Part shown: positions 9,199 through 17,894 of the stretch, piece by piece | Layout of the letters: the number at the start of each line of letters is the position of its first letter | Position numbering within the stretch: position 1 is the stretch's first letter | DNA from: an uncultured Prevotella sp. | GTDB lineage: Bacteria; Bacteroidota; Bacteroidia; Bacteroidales; Bacteroidaceae | NCBI GenBank assembly: GCA_900547005.1 | Contig: URER01000019.1 | Coordinates: 1 to 45,208, forward strand | Length of the DNA stretch: 45,208 nt | Reading direction: 5' to 3' | The notes under the pieces: generated by a model | Seen by the model: the letters and a program-made list of their open reading frames with translations, nothing else | What the model was told of the DNA's origin: nothing | The model's database searches: none | Program-made: the position numbers and the translations under genes

Positions 9199-9210
9199 TA
9201 TTACAAGGTT
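9176..9210. repeat. 23-bp perfect dyad plus third half-site
   Basis: TTGTTACAAGA at 9176-9186 is mirrored by TCTTGTAACAA at 9188-9198 around one central base. A further TTACAAG copy follows, so CTTGTAACAATATTACAAG is a second, overlapping dyad. It overlaps the start of the decayed minus-strand gene. It could be an operator for that gene or a recombination site at the border of the cassette. Confidence 0.6.
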
Positions 9211-9301
9211 TCTGTAATCAAAACACCGCCTGTTGACAAGGACGTTTATGATAGTTTTTTATATGATGAGCGCACCGAATCTAATTTTGTGTTCTACAAA
9301 C

Positions 9302-9332
9302 TTTGTATTCTCAAACTTTTTGAGTAGTTTTG
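9302..9332 (+). promoter_or_regulatory. Bacteroidetes-type promoter of xseA
   Basis: A TTTG at 9302-9305 and TAGTTTTG at 9325-9332 are 19 bases apart, matching the Bacteroidetes -33/-7 consensus. The xseA GTG start lies 32 bases downstream of the -7 box. Confidence 0.7.
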
Positions 9333-9363
9333 CATTTATAGTAAGGTAATAGATATAATCAAG

Positions 9364-10659
9364 GTGAAAACACTTACGTTATACGAACTGAACTCATTGG
9401 TGCGCGAGGTCATCGAGATACAGATGGATCAGGAGTACTGGGTGGAAGCGGAACTCTCGGAAGTGCGGGAGAGCCGTGGCCATTGCTATATGGAACTCGT
9501 GCAGAAAGAGGAGCATACGAACACACCCGTGGCGAGGGCACAGGCTAAGTGCTGGCGCAATGTGTGGGCGGTGTTGCATCCACATTTCATGCGTGTAACG
9601 GGCCAGCAACTGCATCCCGGTATGAAAGTCTTGATGAAGGTATATGCACAGTTTCATGAGAACTACGGCTTTTCGTGGATTGTTACAGACATAAATCCGG
9701 AGTTCACTATGGGCGACATGGCGCGCAAGCGGCAGGAGATAATACGCCGGTTGAAGGCCGCGGGCGTGTTCGACTTGAACAAAGAACTGAAAATCCCGAT
9801 GTTTGCGCAGCGTATTGCTGTGGTGTCGAGTGCCACGGCGGCAGGCTACGGGGATTTCTGTAACCAACTTGCGGAGAACGAATACGGCTTCGTTTTCCAC
9901 ACGGAACTGTTTGAGGCGGTGATGCAGGGCGAGGGTGTTGAGCAGAGTGTGATAGCCGCATTGAACAGAATCAATATGCGTATTGACGACTTTGATGTGG
10001 CTGTTATAATAAGAGGTGGAGGCGCGACGGCCGACCTTAGTGGCTTCGATACGCTCGACTTGGCGGAGAATGTGGCGAACTTTCCGCTTCCGGTAATTAC
10101 CGGTATAGGTCATGAGCGCGACGAGAGCGTGCTCGACATGATTTCCAACACGCGCGTAAAAACTCCGACGGCAGCGGCTGCGTTCCTTATAGCCAATCTT
10201 GCGGATACACAATATAAAATAGAACGCGCGCGTGAGGCTGTTGCGAGAAGCGTGAAGCGCAGGATGGACGGCGAGCGCATGAGGCTTGGAAAATTGTCTT
10301 CGGCCATTCCGTTGCTGTTCTCGCTTGTGCGGACAAGGCAGGAAGTGCGCATCAACAGGCTTAGTGACTGTGCGGTGCAGGCCGTGGCGCAGCGTCTTAC
10401 GGAGGAGAAATATAGGCTGAAAAGGTACGAACAGAGCCTTTCCCCTGCTGCAGGACGAATGTTGGAACGTGAGAAAAAGCGTATTGATACACTTGCCCTT
10501 CGCATAAAAATGCAAGACCCGAAATTGCTGTTACGACGCGGTTACAGCATTACGCTCAGCAATGGAAAGGTGGTGCGTGATGCCTCGAAACTGAAACCGG
10601 GCGATGAGATAACGACAAAATTGGAGCATGGAACAGTTGTTTCGACCGTAAGGAAATAA
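9364..10659 (+). CDS. xseA: Exodeoxyribonuclease VII large subunit
   Basis: This is the catalytic large subunit of exonuclease VII, which degrades single-stranded DNA from both ends into oligonucleotides. The 431-residue length is normal. The N-terminal OB-fold (residues about 3-100) includes the WVEAELSEV strand. The central nuclease domain has the family hallmarks VVSSATAAGYGDF, IIRGGGATADLSGFD, GIGHERDESVLD and TPTAAAAFL. The C-terminus has the long coiled helix and a final RGYSIT...GDEITTKLEHG barrel. It starts with GTG at 9364, placed just after a promoter. xseB follows 64 bases later, so the two subunits are probably co-transcribed. Its base composition is clearly richer in G+C than the preceding cassette. 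Confidence 0.97.
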   Translation: MKTLTLYELNSLVREVIEIQMDQEYWVEAELSEVRESRGHCYMELVQKEEHTNTPVARAQAKCWRNVWAVLHPHFMRVTGQQLHPGMKVLMKVYAQFHENYGFSWIVTDINPEFTMGDMARKRQEIIRRLKAAGVFDLNKELKIPMFAQRIAVVSSATAAGYGDFCNQLAENEYGFVFHTELFEAVMQGEGVEQSVIAALNRINMRIDDFDVAVIIRGGGATADLSGFDTLDLAENVANFPLPVITGIGHERDESVLDMISNTRVKTPTAAAAFLIANLADTQYKIERAREAVARSVKRRMDGERMRLGKLSSAIPLLFSLVRTRQEVRINRLSDCAVQAVAQRLTEEKYRLKRYEQSLSPAAGRMLEREKKRIDTLALRIKMQDPKLLLRRGYSITLSNGKVVRDASKLKPGDEITTKLEHGTVVSTVRK

Positions 10660-10723
10660 AGAGAAGGCCACTCGTTAATTTGTCCACTCGTCAACTGATA
10701 CACTTGTCAACTAAATAAAATAT

Positions 10724-10927
10724 ATGAAGAAAACAATAAATTATGAGGATGCCGTACAAGAGTTAGAGCAGATTGTAAGGCAGATGGAGAACGACGAACT
10801 CGACATCGATGTGTTGTGCGAGAAATTGAAGCGTGCCCAGACATTGATAAAAATGTGTCAGGACAAGCTCACCAAAACAGATGAGGAAATAAAGAAATTG
10901 CTCGGTAATGGGGAAGAACGTAATTAA
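10724..10927 (+). CDS. xseB: Exodeoxyribonuclease VII small subunit
   Basis: This 67-residue helical protein has the XseB pattern: NYEDAVQELEQIVRQMENDEL, a second helix LCEKLKRAQTLIKMCQDKL, and a charged tail. Several copies bind the long helices of each XseA and shape the active complex. The length fits the family. It lies 64 bases after xseA on the same strand, and the short gap carries no clear terminator. Confidence 0.95.
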   Translation: MKKTINYEDAVQELEQIVRQMENDELDIDVLCEKLKRAQTLIKMCQDKLTKTDEEIKKLLGNGEERN

Positions 10928-11028
10928 TCGTACCTCTTTTTTTTGTCAATGAAATAAAAAATACTGTTTTTTAGCGATAAAAGATTATAATTCGGAGCGC
11001 AAAAAGAACATCGGAAAGTATTATTTCC

Positions 11029-11036
11029 TATATTTG
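11029..11036 (+). promoter_or_regulatory. -7 element (TATATTTG) of the desulfoferrodoxin gene
   Basis: TATATTTG fits the TAnnTTTG -7 consensus of Bacteroidetes. No good TTTG -33 box is seen about 19 bases upstream, so this promoter may depend on an activator. Confidence 0.55.
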
Positions 11037-11113
11037 CATTAGATAAACGGGGCAGAAAGAAAATGCTACGCTTGTCTAAAGAAAGTATAACGAAAGAAGG
11101 AAAGGGTAATAAG

Positions 11114-11494
11114 ATGACAAAGATTAGAGAAATCTACCGCTGTACTATTTGCGGAAACATCGTAGAAGTGTTGAACCCGGGTGCGCAGATGTCATGCTGC
11201 GGTCAACCGATGACATTATTAGAGGGTAACACAACAGACGGAGTACTGGAGAAACACGTGCCTGTGATAGAGCCGATAGAGGGGGGATTCAGAGTGAAAG
11301 TTGGAAGTGCGGAGCATCCTATGACAGAAGCACACTATATTCAGTGGATAGAGTTGCTTACCGCAGACAAGGTCTTGCGCAAGGAGTTGAAGCCTGGTGA
11401 GAAGCCAGAGGCCGTCTTCATGGTAGACGTTAAAGATGGCGAGACCGTTACGGCGCGCGAATACTGCAACCTGCACGGCTTGTGGAAAGGATAG
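11114..11494 (+). CDS. Desulfoferrodoxin (superoxide reductase)
   Basis: The protein reduces superoxide to hydrogen peroxide in the cytoplasm without making oxygen, a typical anaerobe defence. It has 126 residues from the ATG at 11114. The N-terminal rubredoxin-like centre has CTIC at residues 10-13 and the SCCG pair at about 27-30. The catalytic iron site is formed by His in EKHVPVIEP, His in SAEHPM and EAHYIQW, and the C-terminal CNLHGLW. An in-frame ATG at 11063 is possible. The later ATG is preferred because it follows a purine-rich AAGGAAAGGG stretch and matches the family N-terminus. It is a single gene with its own promoter and a strong terminator. Confidence 0.95.
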   Translation: MTKIREIYRCTICGNIVEVLNPGAQMSCCGQPMTLLEGNTTDGVLEKHVPVIEPIEGGFRVKVGSAEHPMTEAHYIQWIELLTADKVLRKELKPGEKPEAVFMVDVKDGETVTAREYCNLHGLWKG

Positions 11495-11517
11495 TAAATA
11501 CGGAAAAATATAAAACT

Positions 11518-11575
11518 AAAGGGCCATATCGCGCTTGATTCAAGTTAGCGATATGGCCCTTTTCTTATTTTCTCA
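11518..11575 (+). terminator. Rho-independent terminator after desulfoferrodoxin
   Basis: AAAGGGCCATATCGC (11518-11532) pairs with GCGATATGGCCCTTT (11548-11562) as a 15-bp perfect stem, followed by a T-rich run. Confidence 0.9.
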
Positions 11576-11607
11576 ACGATTTTGTTGCAAATAAACAATA
11601 TTCTTAT

Positions 11608-11615
11608 TACTTTTG
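11608..11615 (+). promoter_or_regulatory. -7 element (TACTTTTG) of ilvE
   Basis: TACTTTTG matches the Bacteroidetes -7 consensus, 49 bases before the ilvE start. A TTTG at 11581-11584 is a possible -33 element, with a spacer somewhat longer than usual. Confidence 0.55.
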
Positions 11616-11664
11616 CGGTTGTAAAGTTTTAATTTCTTAAAAGAACTGTAATAACAATATAAAT

Positions 11665-12687
11665 ATGAAAGATTTAGATTGGGGAAATTTGTCCTTCGGA
11701 TATATACCGACCGACTACAATGTCCGTTGTAATTATCGTAATGGAAAATGGGGCGAGATAGAGGTTTGCTCCGATGAGTATCTGAAATTGCACATGGCTG
11801 CGACGTGTCTGCACTACGGTCAGGAAGCTTTTGAGGGATTGAAGGCTTATCGTTGCCCGGACGGCAAGGTGCGCGTGTTCCGTGTAGATGAAAACGCTGC
11901 CAGATTGCAGTCGACGTGCCGCGGAATCATGATGCCGGAAGTGCCGACAGAGCTGTTCACAGAGATGGTGAAGAAGGTTGTGCGCCTGAATCAGGAGTAT
12001 ATCCCGACATACGAGAGCGGTGCGACGCTTTATATCCGTCCGTTGCTGATAGGTACGAGTGCACAGGTGGGTGTGCATCCGGCTTCGGAATACACATTCC
12101 TTATCTTCGTCACTCCGGTGGGACCATACTTCAAGGGTGGCTTCTCAACCAATCCTTACGTAATAATCCGCGAGTACGACCGTTCCGCTCCGCTTGGAAC
12201 TGGTATCTATAAGGTGGGTGGCAACTACGCTGCGAGTCTCAAGGCTAATGATGTCGCTCATCAGAAAGGCTATGCTTGTGAGTTCTATCTCGACGCAAAG
12301 GAGAAGAAATACATGGACGAGTGTGGTGCGGCTAACTTCTTCGGTATCAAGGACAACACGTATGTTACGCCGAAATCTACTTCAATTCTGCCGAGTATCA
12401 CCAACAAGAGTCTTATGCAGTTGGCTGAGGACTACGGCATGAAGGTGGAGCGCAGACCTATTCCGGAAGAGGAACTGGCTACTTTCGAGGAGGCAGGAGC
12501 TTGCGGAACTGCTGCCGTAATATCTCCGATATCTTATATCGACGACCTCGACACTGGCGTGCGCTATACGTTCAGTGAGGACGGTAAGCCGGGGCCGTGG
12601 TCTACGAAGCTCTATAATCATCTCCGTGCCATACAGTACGGCGTGGAGGAGGATAAGCACGGCTGGACAACGGTGGTGATAGAATAA
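11665..12687 (+). CDS. ilvE: Branched-chain amino acid aminotransferase
   Basis: This pyridoxal-phosphate enzyme of fold type IV carries out the last step of leucine, isoleucine and valine synthesis by transferring an amino group from glutamate. The 340-residue length is normal. Features seen are the HYGQEAFEGLKAYR segment, RPLLIG, the catalytic-lysine region GIYKVGGNYAASL, the ECGAANFF motif, and the AGACGTAAVISPI phosphate-binding loop near the C-terminus. It stands alone with its own promoter, between the desulfoferrodoxin gene and a small membrane protein gene. Confidence 0.97.
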   Translation: MKDLDWGNLSFGYIPTDYNVRCNYRNGKWGEIEVCSDEYLKLHMAATCLHYGQEAFEGLKAYRCPDGKVRVFRVDENAARLQSTCRGIMMPEVPTELFTEMVKKVVRLNQEYIPTYESGATLYIRPLLIGTSAQVGVHPASEYTFLIFVTPVGPYFKGGFSTNPYVIIREYDRSAPLGTGIYKVGGNYAASLKANDVAHQKGYACEFYLDAKEKKYMDECGAANFFGIKDNTYVTPKSTSILPSITNKSLMQLAEDYGMKVERRPIPEEELATFEEAGACGTAAVISPISYIDDLDTGVRYTFSEDGKPGPWSTKLYNHLRAIQYGVEEDKHGWTTVVIE

Positions 12688-12760
12688 TTGCGCTATAGTA
12701 TTGCTGCGCTGTGTCTGTTTTGTGTGACTATTGCGTTTATATAAAGAAAGGAAATTGTCA

Positions 12761-12964
12761 ATGGAGAAAACAATGTTGTACATTGCCTCTGTGGCTCTCT
12801 TTATCGCTGCCGTTATCCTTTGGCTAACAGACATCAGCGGTGTCATTGCTGCGTGCTTCGGTGCAGCGGGGCTTTATTTCCTTGCTTCGGCAATTAGCAA
12901 AAAGACACCCAAAAGTGATAATCACAGCACTCCGCGTCGCGCTTTGTCCGTAATCGATGCGTAA
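12761..12964 (+). CDS. Small two-helix membrane protein, unknown function
   Basis: This 67-residue protein starts at the ATG at 12761, after a purine-rich AAAGAAAGGAAA stretch. It has two hydrophobic segments, residues about 5-22 and 27-46, joined by a short LTDISG turn, then a basic hydrophilic tail. This predicts a helical hairpin in the inner membrane. I do not recognise the family. It lies 73 bases after ilvE and could be co-transcribed with it. A strong terminator follows at once. Confidence 0.6.
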   Translation: MEKTMLYIASVALFIAAVILWLTDISGVIAACFGAAGLYFLASAISKKTPKSDNHSTPRRALSVIDA

Positions 12965-12997
12965 AATGGCAACCGTTATTTTATAAGATGATAATAT

Positions 12998-13043
12998 AAA
13001 AAGCGGCACAAACCTCAGTTTTGGGTGTTTGTGCCGCTTTTCT
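12998..13043. terminator. Bidirectional terminator
   Basis: AAAAAGCGGCACAAAC pairs with GTTTGTGCCGCTTTT (13027-13041) in a 15-bp stem. It has A-rich and T-rich flanks and sits between convergent genes. Confidence 0.88.
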
Positions 13044-13104
13044 GTTCTTGTAGGATATAGTCGAATCGACTGTTTGGCTGGCTTCCTTGTCCACAATCAG
13101 TGTG

Positions 13105-14586
13105 TTATTTCTTCTTTATCGGATCGCAGGTAAGTCCCACTCCCAGCTTCTTGAATATCTTGTGGTCGACCTCCGACAGCATTACTGTGGAATGAACCTG
13201 GCAGCCGCGCAACATCGGCAGTTGCTCAAGAGCCTTCCGGCAGTTGTCATCTACCTGACTAAGCACGGATAACGCAACGAGCACTTCGTCGGTATGCAGA
13301 CGCGGATTGTTGCCGCCGAGATATTCGACTTTGGTCTTTTGTATCGGCTCTATCATCTCCTGTGGTATCAGCTTCACCTTGTGGTCTATGCCGGCGAGAT
13401 ACTTTGTGGCGTTGAGCAGCAGGGCGGCACTCGGGCCGAGCAGCTCCGATGAACTGGATGTTATCATCGTTCCGTCGGCAAGTTCAATGGCAGCGCATGG
13501 CGTACCCGTCTCCTCGCGGCGTTTTTTCGCCACCGTCGTAACCTTACGGGTGGCCGTGGTTATCTTTGCCTGATTGAAAAGCATCTGTATCTTCTGCACT
13601 TCGCTCTCGTTGTCGGCCCCATTTGCGAATTTGTTCGTAGCGTCGTAGTATCTGCGTATTATCTCGTCTTTCGAGGCATCGCAGCATACTTGGTCGTCGC
13701 TGATGCAGAATCCAACCATATTCACGCCCATATCCGTTGGCGACTTATACGGATTCGCACCGTAGATACCCTCAAAAAGGGCGTTTAGCACAGGGAATAT
13801 CTCGATGTCTCGGTTGTAGTTTATTGCTATCTTGTTGTATGCCTCGAGATGGAAAGGGTCAATCATGTTCACATCGTTAAGGTCGGCGGTAGCTGCTTCG
13901 TATGCGATGTTCACGGGATGCTTCAGCGGAAGGTTCCATACGGGGAACGTCTCAAACTTGGCATAGCCAGCTTCCACGCCATGCTTATGCTCATTGTATA
14001 GCTGCGAGAGGCATACCGCCATCTTGCCCGAACCCGGTCCCGGTGCGGTTACAATCACGAGCGGACGCTCTGTCTTCACATAGTCGTTCTTGCCGAAGCC
14101 CTCATCGCTGGCAATCAGTTCTACATTATGCGGATAGCCGTCGATAAGATAATGTACGTATGACTTTATGTCCATACGTGTAAGCCTCTGGCGGAAAGCG
14201 TCGGCGGCGTGCTGACCGTTGTAGTGGGTTATCACCACAGACCCGACGAAGAAGCCGCGGTTGCGGAATTCCTCACGGAGCCGCAGCACATCCTCGTCGT
14301 AAGTGATGCCGAGGTCGGCGCGCACCTTGTTCTTCTCGATGTCCTCTGCGCTTATGACAATCACAATCTCTATCTGGTCGCTGATTTTCTGGAACATACG
14401 CAGCTTTGAGTCGGGCTGGAAACCCGGCAGCACACGGCTGGCGTGATGGTCATCAAACAGTTTTCCTCCCAGCTCGAGATACAGCTTACCGCTGAATTTT
14501 GCTATTCGTTCCTTAATGTTTTCCGATTGAATACGAATGTATCTATCGTTATCGAAACCAATCTTTTGCCCTGTTGTTTTATCCAT
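13105..14586 (-). CDS. DUF1846 family protein
   Basis: The product, about 493 residues from the ATG at 14584-14586, matches the DUF1846 family of bacterial proteins with a P-loop-like nucleotide-binding core. The clearest features are VIVTAPGPGSGKMAVCLSQLYNEHKHG, the KFETFPVWNLPLKHPVN segment, and the YGANPYKSPTDMGVNMVGF region. The biochemical role is not established; the family is sometimes described as an ATP-dependent enzyme. An ATG two codons upstream (14592) is also possible. It converges on the small membrane protein gene and is the last core gene before the mobile-element remnant on its 5' side. Confidence 0.88.
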   Translation of the reverse strand: MDKTTGQKIGFDNDRYIRIQSENIKERIAKFSGKLYLELGGKLFDDHHASRVLPGFQPDSKLRMFQKISDQIEIVIVISAEDIEKNKVRADLGITYDEDVLRLREEFRNRGFFVGSVVITHYNGQHAADAFRQRLTRMDIKSYVHYLIDGYPHNVELIASDEGFGKNDYVKTERPLVIVTAPGPGSGKMAVCLSQLYNEHKHGVEAGYAKFETFPVWNLPLKHPVNIAYEAATADLNDVNMIDPFHLEAYNKIAINYNRDIEIFPVLNALFEGIYGANPYKSPTDMGVNMVGFCISDDQVCCDASKDEIIRRYYDATNKFANGADNESEVQKIQMLFNQAKITTATRKVTTVAKKRREETGTPCAAIELADGTMITSSSSELLGPSAALLLNATKYLAGIDHKVKLIPQEMIEPIQKTKVEYLGGNNPRLHTDEVLVALSVLSQVDDNCRKALEQLPMLRGCQVHSTVMLSEVDHKIFKKLGVGLTCDPIKKK

Positions 14587-14815
14587 AATCATGTTGGTAA
14601 TTCCTATTTAAGTTGCAAAATTACGAATAAGCGAGAACAAAATAAAATAAAACCGCAATTTTATTTTTATTGTCGAGCGGAAGTAACTTATTCTTCTCGT
14701 TTGTGCCTACATCGGATTGTGGTTCGTGCCGTTTGGCTGTCTGGCATTACTTTTAGAACAATATCGGTATTTCAAAGATAATAGAAAGTAAACTTGAAAG
14801 TTTTGTAGTAACAGA

Positions 14816-16015
14816 GTGACAGGCAGAGTGAATGCCACATCAAACCGTGCCGTGAGCCTTGTCTTTGGTGGTAACCGTGAGCAGATGCGAAAACTCGCAT
14901 TTGGCGACCAGCCAATCAGTGAGAACGGCAACAACTGGGATGTTGACAGTTGCAGTGGCATAGACAGATGGGCAAAGGACATATATGACTTTTGTTGTCG
15001 GGAGTTTGGTGAAGAAAATGTCGTTTCGTTCATTGTTCATCTAGACGAACTAAATCCTCATGCACATGCGGTCATTGTCCCCATCACAAAGGACGGTAGA
15101 CTGAGTGCAAAAGATATGTTTGGTGGAAACGACATGAATCAAGCAAGAACAAGGATGCGAGAACTTCATAGCCGACTTGCAGAGGTTAATGAAAAGTATG
15201 GACTGGAGCGTGGTGATGACATCACCATAACTGGAGCTAAGCACAAGTCAACAGAAACTTATCGCAGGGAGTTGGCTGATGAATGCCGCACTTTGTCAAA
15301 TGAAGTAGGCATGAAGAAGACGCTTCTTTCTGGTCTTAATCGTAGCATCACAAAAGCAGAGACAAAAATCAAGGCTCTGCAGACTATGGTCAGCAATTTG
15401 AAGAAAGCGGAAGCAGAGAAACAAGCGACCATAGCCGAACTTGAAGATTACATGAAGAATCATCTTAGTGATGCTGTTGAGATAAAGGCAAAGATTACCG
15501 CCACCAGAAAGGAACTCTGGGATGTTCGTGACAAATTGAACGACAAAAAGATGAAACTTGCGCAGGCTAAGTTGCAACTTGATGAGTTGCAGAAGAATAC
15601 CTCCCACATCGAAGCAAGAAACAGGGAGATTAAAGCCGATTTTGAAAAAACAGCTGTTTCATACCAGCAACAGATGATCAATAAAATATGGGCGCAGGTT
15701 GGTATGAAGGCGTTGGCAGAGATAGCAGACATCTATCCTCGTATGACGAGCATTCACGACAGCAGCCTATTTGACGACAGCTTTGCAATGGACTTCATTA
15801 ATTATGGCGACAAAATTATCTATTGTGCAATGTACCTCTACATCGGCTACGTCAACGAGGCTACCAACTTTGCTGAAAGCCAAGGTGGAGGCGGTAGCGA
15901 TACCAAAGATTGGGGACGTGAGAAGGACGAAGATGAAATAGAATGGATAAGACGATGTTTGCGACAAGCGACTCGGATGGTAAAACAAAGAAAGAGTACA
16001 GGAGTAAGACGGTGA
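14816..16015 (+). pseudogene. 5'-truncated MobV-type relaxase
   Basis: The protein is 399 residues long. Near residue 80 it holds the metal-binding motif HLDELNPHAH of MobV/Pre relaxases, followed by a long coiled coil (about 140-285) and a charged C-terminus. MobV proteins start with a domain of roughly 100 residues carrying the first conserved motifs. Here the open frame begins at an in-frame GTG, with a stop codon (TGA, 14795-14797) just upstream, so that domain is missing. Without it the protein should not nick oriT. I infer the remnant of a mobilisable element whose left end was lost at about 14,800. The alternative is that an unusual short relaxase starts at the GTG. Confidence 0.7.
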
Positions 16016-16017
16016 AT

Positions 16018-16058
16018 GATTAGATGTGAGAAATCATATAGGCTTCTCACATCTAATC
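16018..16058. terminator. Hairpin between convergent mobV remnant and exported-protein operon
   Basis: GATTAGATGTGAGAA (16018-16032) and TTCTCACATCTAATC (16044-16058) form a perfect 15-bp stem. No long T run follows, so termination efficiency is uncertain. Confidence 0.65.
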
Positions 16059-16074
16059 GAATACACCAATGATG

Positions 16075-16986
16075 TTACCAAATAAAATACACATCACTTC
16101 TTCTTTTACAATAAGCAACAGCCACATCACGTGCCGCTTTTATTCTAGTTTTTTCAAGATCCGCCTCACGTTGTGATTGTCTTTCGATGAGTTCAACTGC
16201 CCGCCGAGCTTCTGCATCTTTAGTTTGCTTGATTTGCGTGCATAGTTGTTTGGCTTCAGTAGCACAAGAGCTTGTCATATCTATTTGTTGTAGATATTCG
16301 ACTGCCGCATCAAAATTACCATTAGAGAATTCTGCCCGAGCTTTCTGAATGACATTATTGCATTCCTGTGTTTGGTATTGACGATAAATTGTAGTTATCT
16401 CGTTATTGACTTTTGTATAACCAGAGATTGTCGCTGGACAAGAAAACAACAGAGCCAGTCCTTCACCATATTGTTGAATATTGGCGAAAGTGCGAGCACG
16501 TGATATAACTGAATTAAGATTATGCTGATAGTAATCTATGATTTTGTCTTTTGCCTTATTCACAAAGTCTGTTAGACGTTTGTCTTGGGCGGACAATTTA
16601 GAAATGGCATTTTTTATTGCGTCATCATCAGAGAATCCTTCTCCACGTACTGTAACGACACAACTTGCAAAAGTTGTACTTGTGGCAAGATTGGTACAGA
16701 CAAAATTGAATTGTATGTCGCTTGTATGTATATTCCTCATACCGCCTTCAACAACTTGTTTATTAACGAAACTAATCTCTGGCTTTATGGCAATGGTACT
16801 TACTTCGGCTGTTTCAACTCCACTTTCTGTCATGGCTGGCAAGAACTTGCTCCTCAGCATCTTTGCAGTATTATCACTTAATTGACAATTACCAACAGGA
16901 AGCGCAAACGCTATTTCTATTCCTTGTGCGAAAATAGTTGTATAAGAAGTCAACAAGATTGTCAATGTAAGCAAGACTTTTCTCAT
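16075..16986 (-). CDS. Exported protein of unknown function, last gene of operon
   Basis: The ATG at 16984-16986 gives about 303 residues with a clear signal peptide (MRKVLLTLTILLTSYTTIFA, cut before QG). A beta-rich domain (residues about 20-150) is followed by helical, charged repeats, with a VEYLQQIDMTSS segment resembling a TPR-like helical pair and a basic amphipathic C-terminus. A GTG three codons upstream is a possible alternative start. The family is not recognised. It is the fourth gene of a minus-strand operon whose members all carry signal peptides, 14 bases after the DUF6175-like gene, so it probably acts at the outer membrane or in the periplasm with the CsgG-like protein. Confidence 0.6.
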   Translation of the reverse strand: MRKVLLTLTILLTSYTTIFAQGIEIAFALPVGNCQLSDNTAKMLRSKFLPAMTESGVETAEVSTIAIKPEISFVNKQVVEGGMRNIHTSDIQFNFVCTNLATSTTFASCVVTVRGEGFSDDDAIKNAISKLSAQDKRLTDFVNKAKDKIIDYYQHNLNSVISRARTFANIQQYGEGLALLFSCPATISGYTKVNNEITTIYRQYQTQECNNVIQKARAEFSNGNFDAAVEYLQQIDMTSSCATEAKQLCTQIKQTKDAEARRAVELIERQSQREADLEKTRIKAARDVAVAYCKRRSDVYFIW

Positions 16987-17000
16987 AATACACACTCTCG

Positions 17001-17894
17001 TTATTTAATGGTTACAATTAGCATATTGTTGCTTGTAGTTCTCTCAATCTTGATTCCAAGATTCCTGAAAAATGTCAACAGCTTCAATCCAAACTTATTG
17101 ATATTATACGTTCTTCCGTTCTCGTCTTTTAGCGGTATGCGAATATCGTCGAAGAGCATCTGCTTGTCGGTTGTTCCCTGGATATGGTAATTGCCTTTAT
17201 AGGCATTTTCTTCCACCCACATCTCCAAGGCATCGGACAAAGCAAGACCGTCTGCGCCAACCTCTTGCGACATAGAGCGAGATGATGCCTCGTCAATGCC
17301 GACTGTTACCGCTATGGATTGTCCGTTTTCAGCTATGTCCATCAGTTTCTCCTGCATGGTGTTCAAGAATTTGTCCATCCCTACCTCGACAGCTCTTGAT
17401 GTAAGTTTACCATAGTCATCGGTGTAAAACTTACCGCTTTCGCAAACTGCATTGGCAAGCGAATTTGCAGTAGAGGTTTCATAACCAGACAGGATTACTT
17501 TCATGGCATTGCCAGAAGGAGATTCCAACAGGCTTATTTCCGCTTCGACATAAACATCTGCACCAGACTGTTGTATAATCATAGTCTTGACATCCTGTTG
17601 TTGGGTATTGCCTAATGCGGTTGCTTTTGACAAGGCTTTTAACTTGGCAAAAAAATCAACTGTAGTATACCCCCTTTGGTCGAATGCTTCCTTTATCTTG
17701 GTCAAGGCAATACGCTTATTCACGTCATTCTCCAAAACGGTACGTATGTCTTCACCTTGAGTTGTATATGGTATGACCATAATCTTTGGTCGTGCCGTAG
17801 GTAAAGGAGTAACTTGAGACTCTATGCTTTGTGCCCATGTGCAGCAGAAAGCACACAACCCAAATAATATTGTTGCTATTCTTTTCATACTCAT
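17001..17894 (-). CDS. DUF6175-like exported protein
   Basis: The 297-residue product has a signal peptide ending near FCCTWA. The mature part starts with a KIMVIPYTTQGEDIR segment and a following helix-rich region that I associate with the Bacteroidetes family DUF6175. That assignment is from memory and is moderate. The first half looks like the nucleotide-free alpha/beta fold seen in CsgG-related assembly proteins, and the second half is beta-rich. The start overlaps the stop of the CsgG-like gene by 4 bases (ATGA), indicating coupled translation. An ATG two codons later is also possible. It is probably a periplasmic or outer-membrane partner of its neighbour. Confidence 0.6.
   Translation of the reverse strand: MSMKRIATILFGLCAFCCTWAQSIESQVTPLPTARPKIMVIPYTTQGEDIRTVLENDVNKRIALTKIKEAFDQRGYTTVDFFAKLKALSKATALGNTQQQDVKTMIIQQSGADVYVEAEISLLESPSGNAMKVILSGYETSTANSLANAVCESGKFYTDDYGKLTSRAVEVGMDKFLNTMQEKLMDIAENGQSIAVTVGIDEASSRSMSQEVGADGLALSDALEMWVEENAYKGNYHIQGTTDKQMLFDDIRIPLKDENGRTYNINKFGLKLLTFFRNLGIKIERTTSNNMLIVTIK

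Noticed and set aside
9394..10515. Long minus-strand open frame of 373 codons
   Set aside because: It lies antisense to xseA, which is a certain gene, and its composition is Arg- and His-rich, as is usual for shadows of G+C-richer genes.
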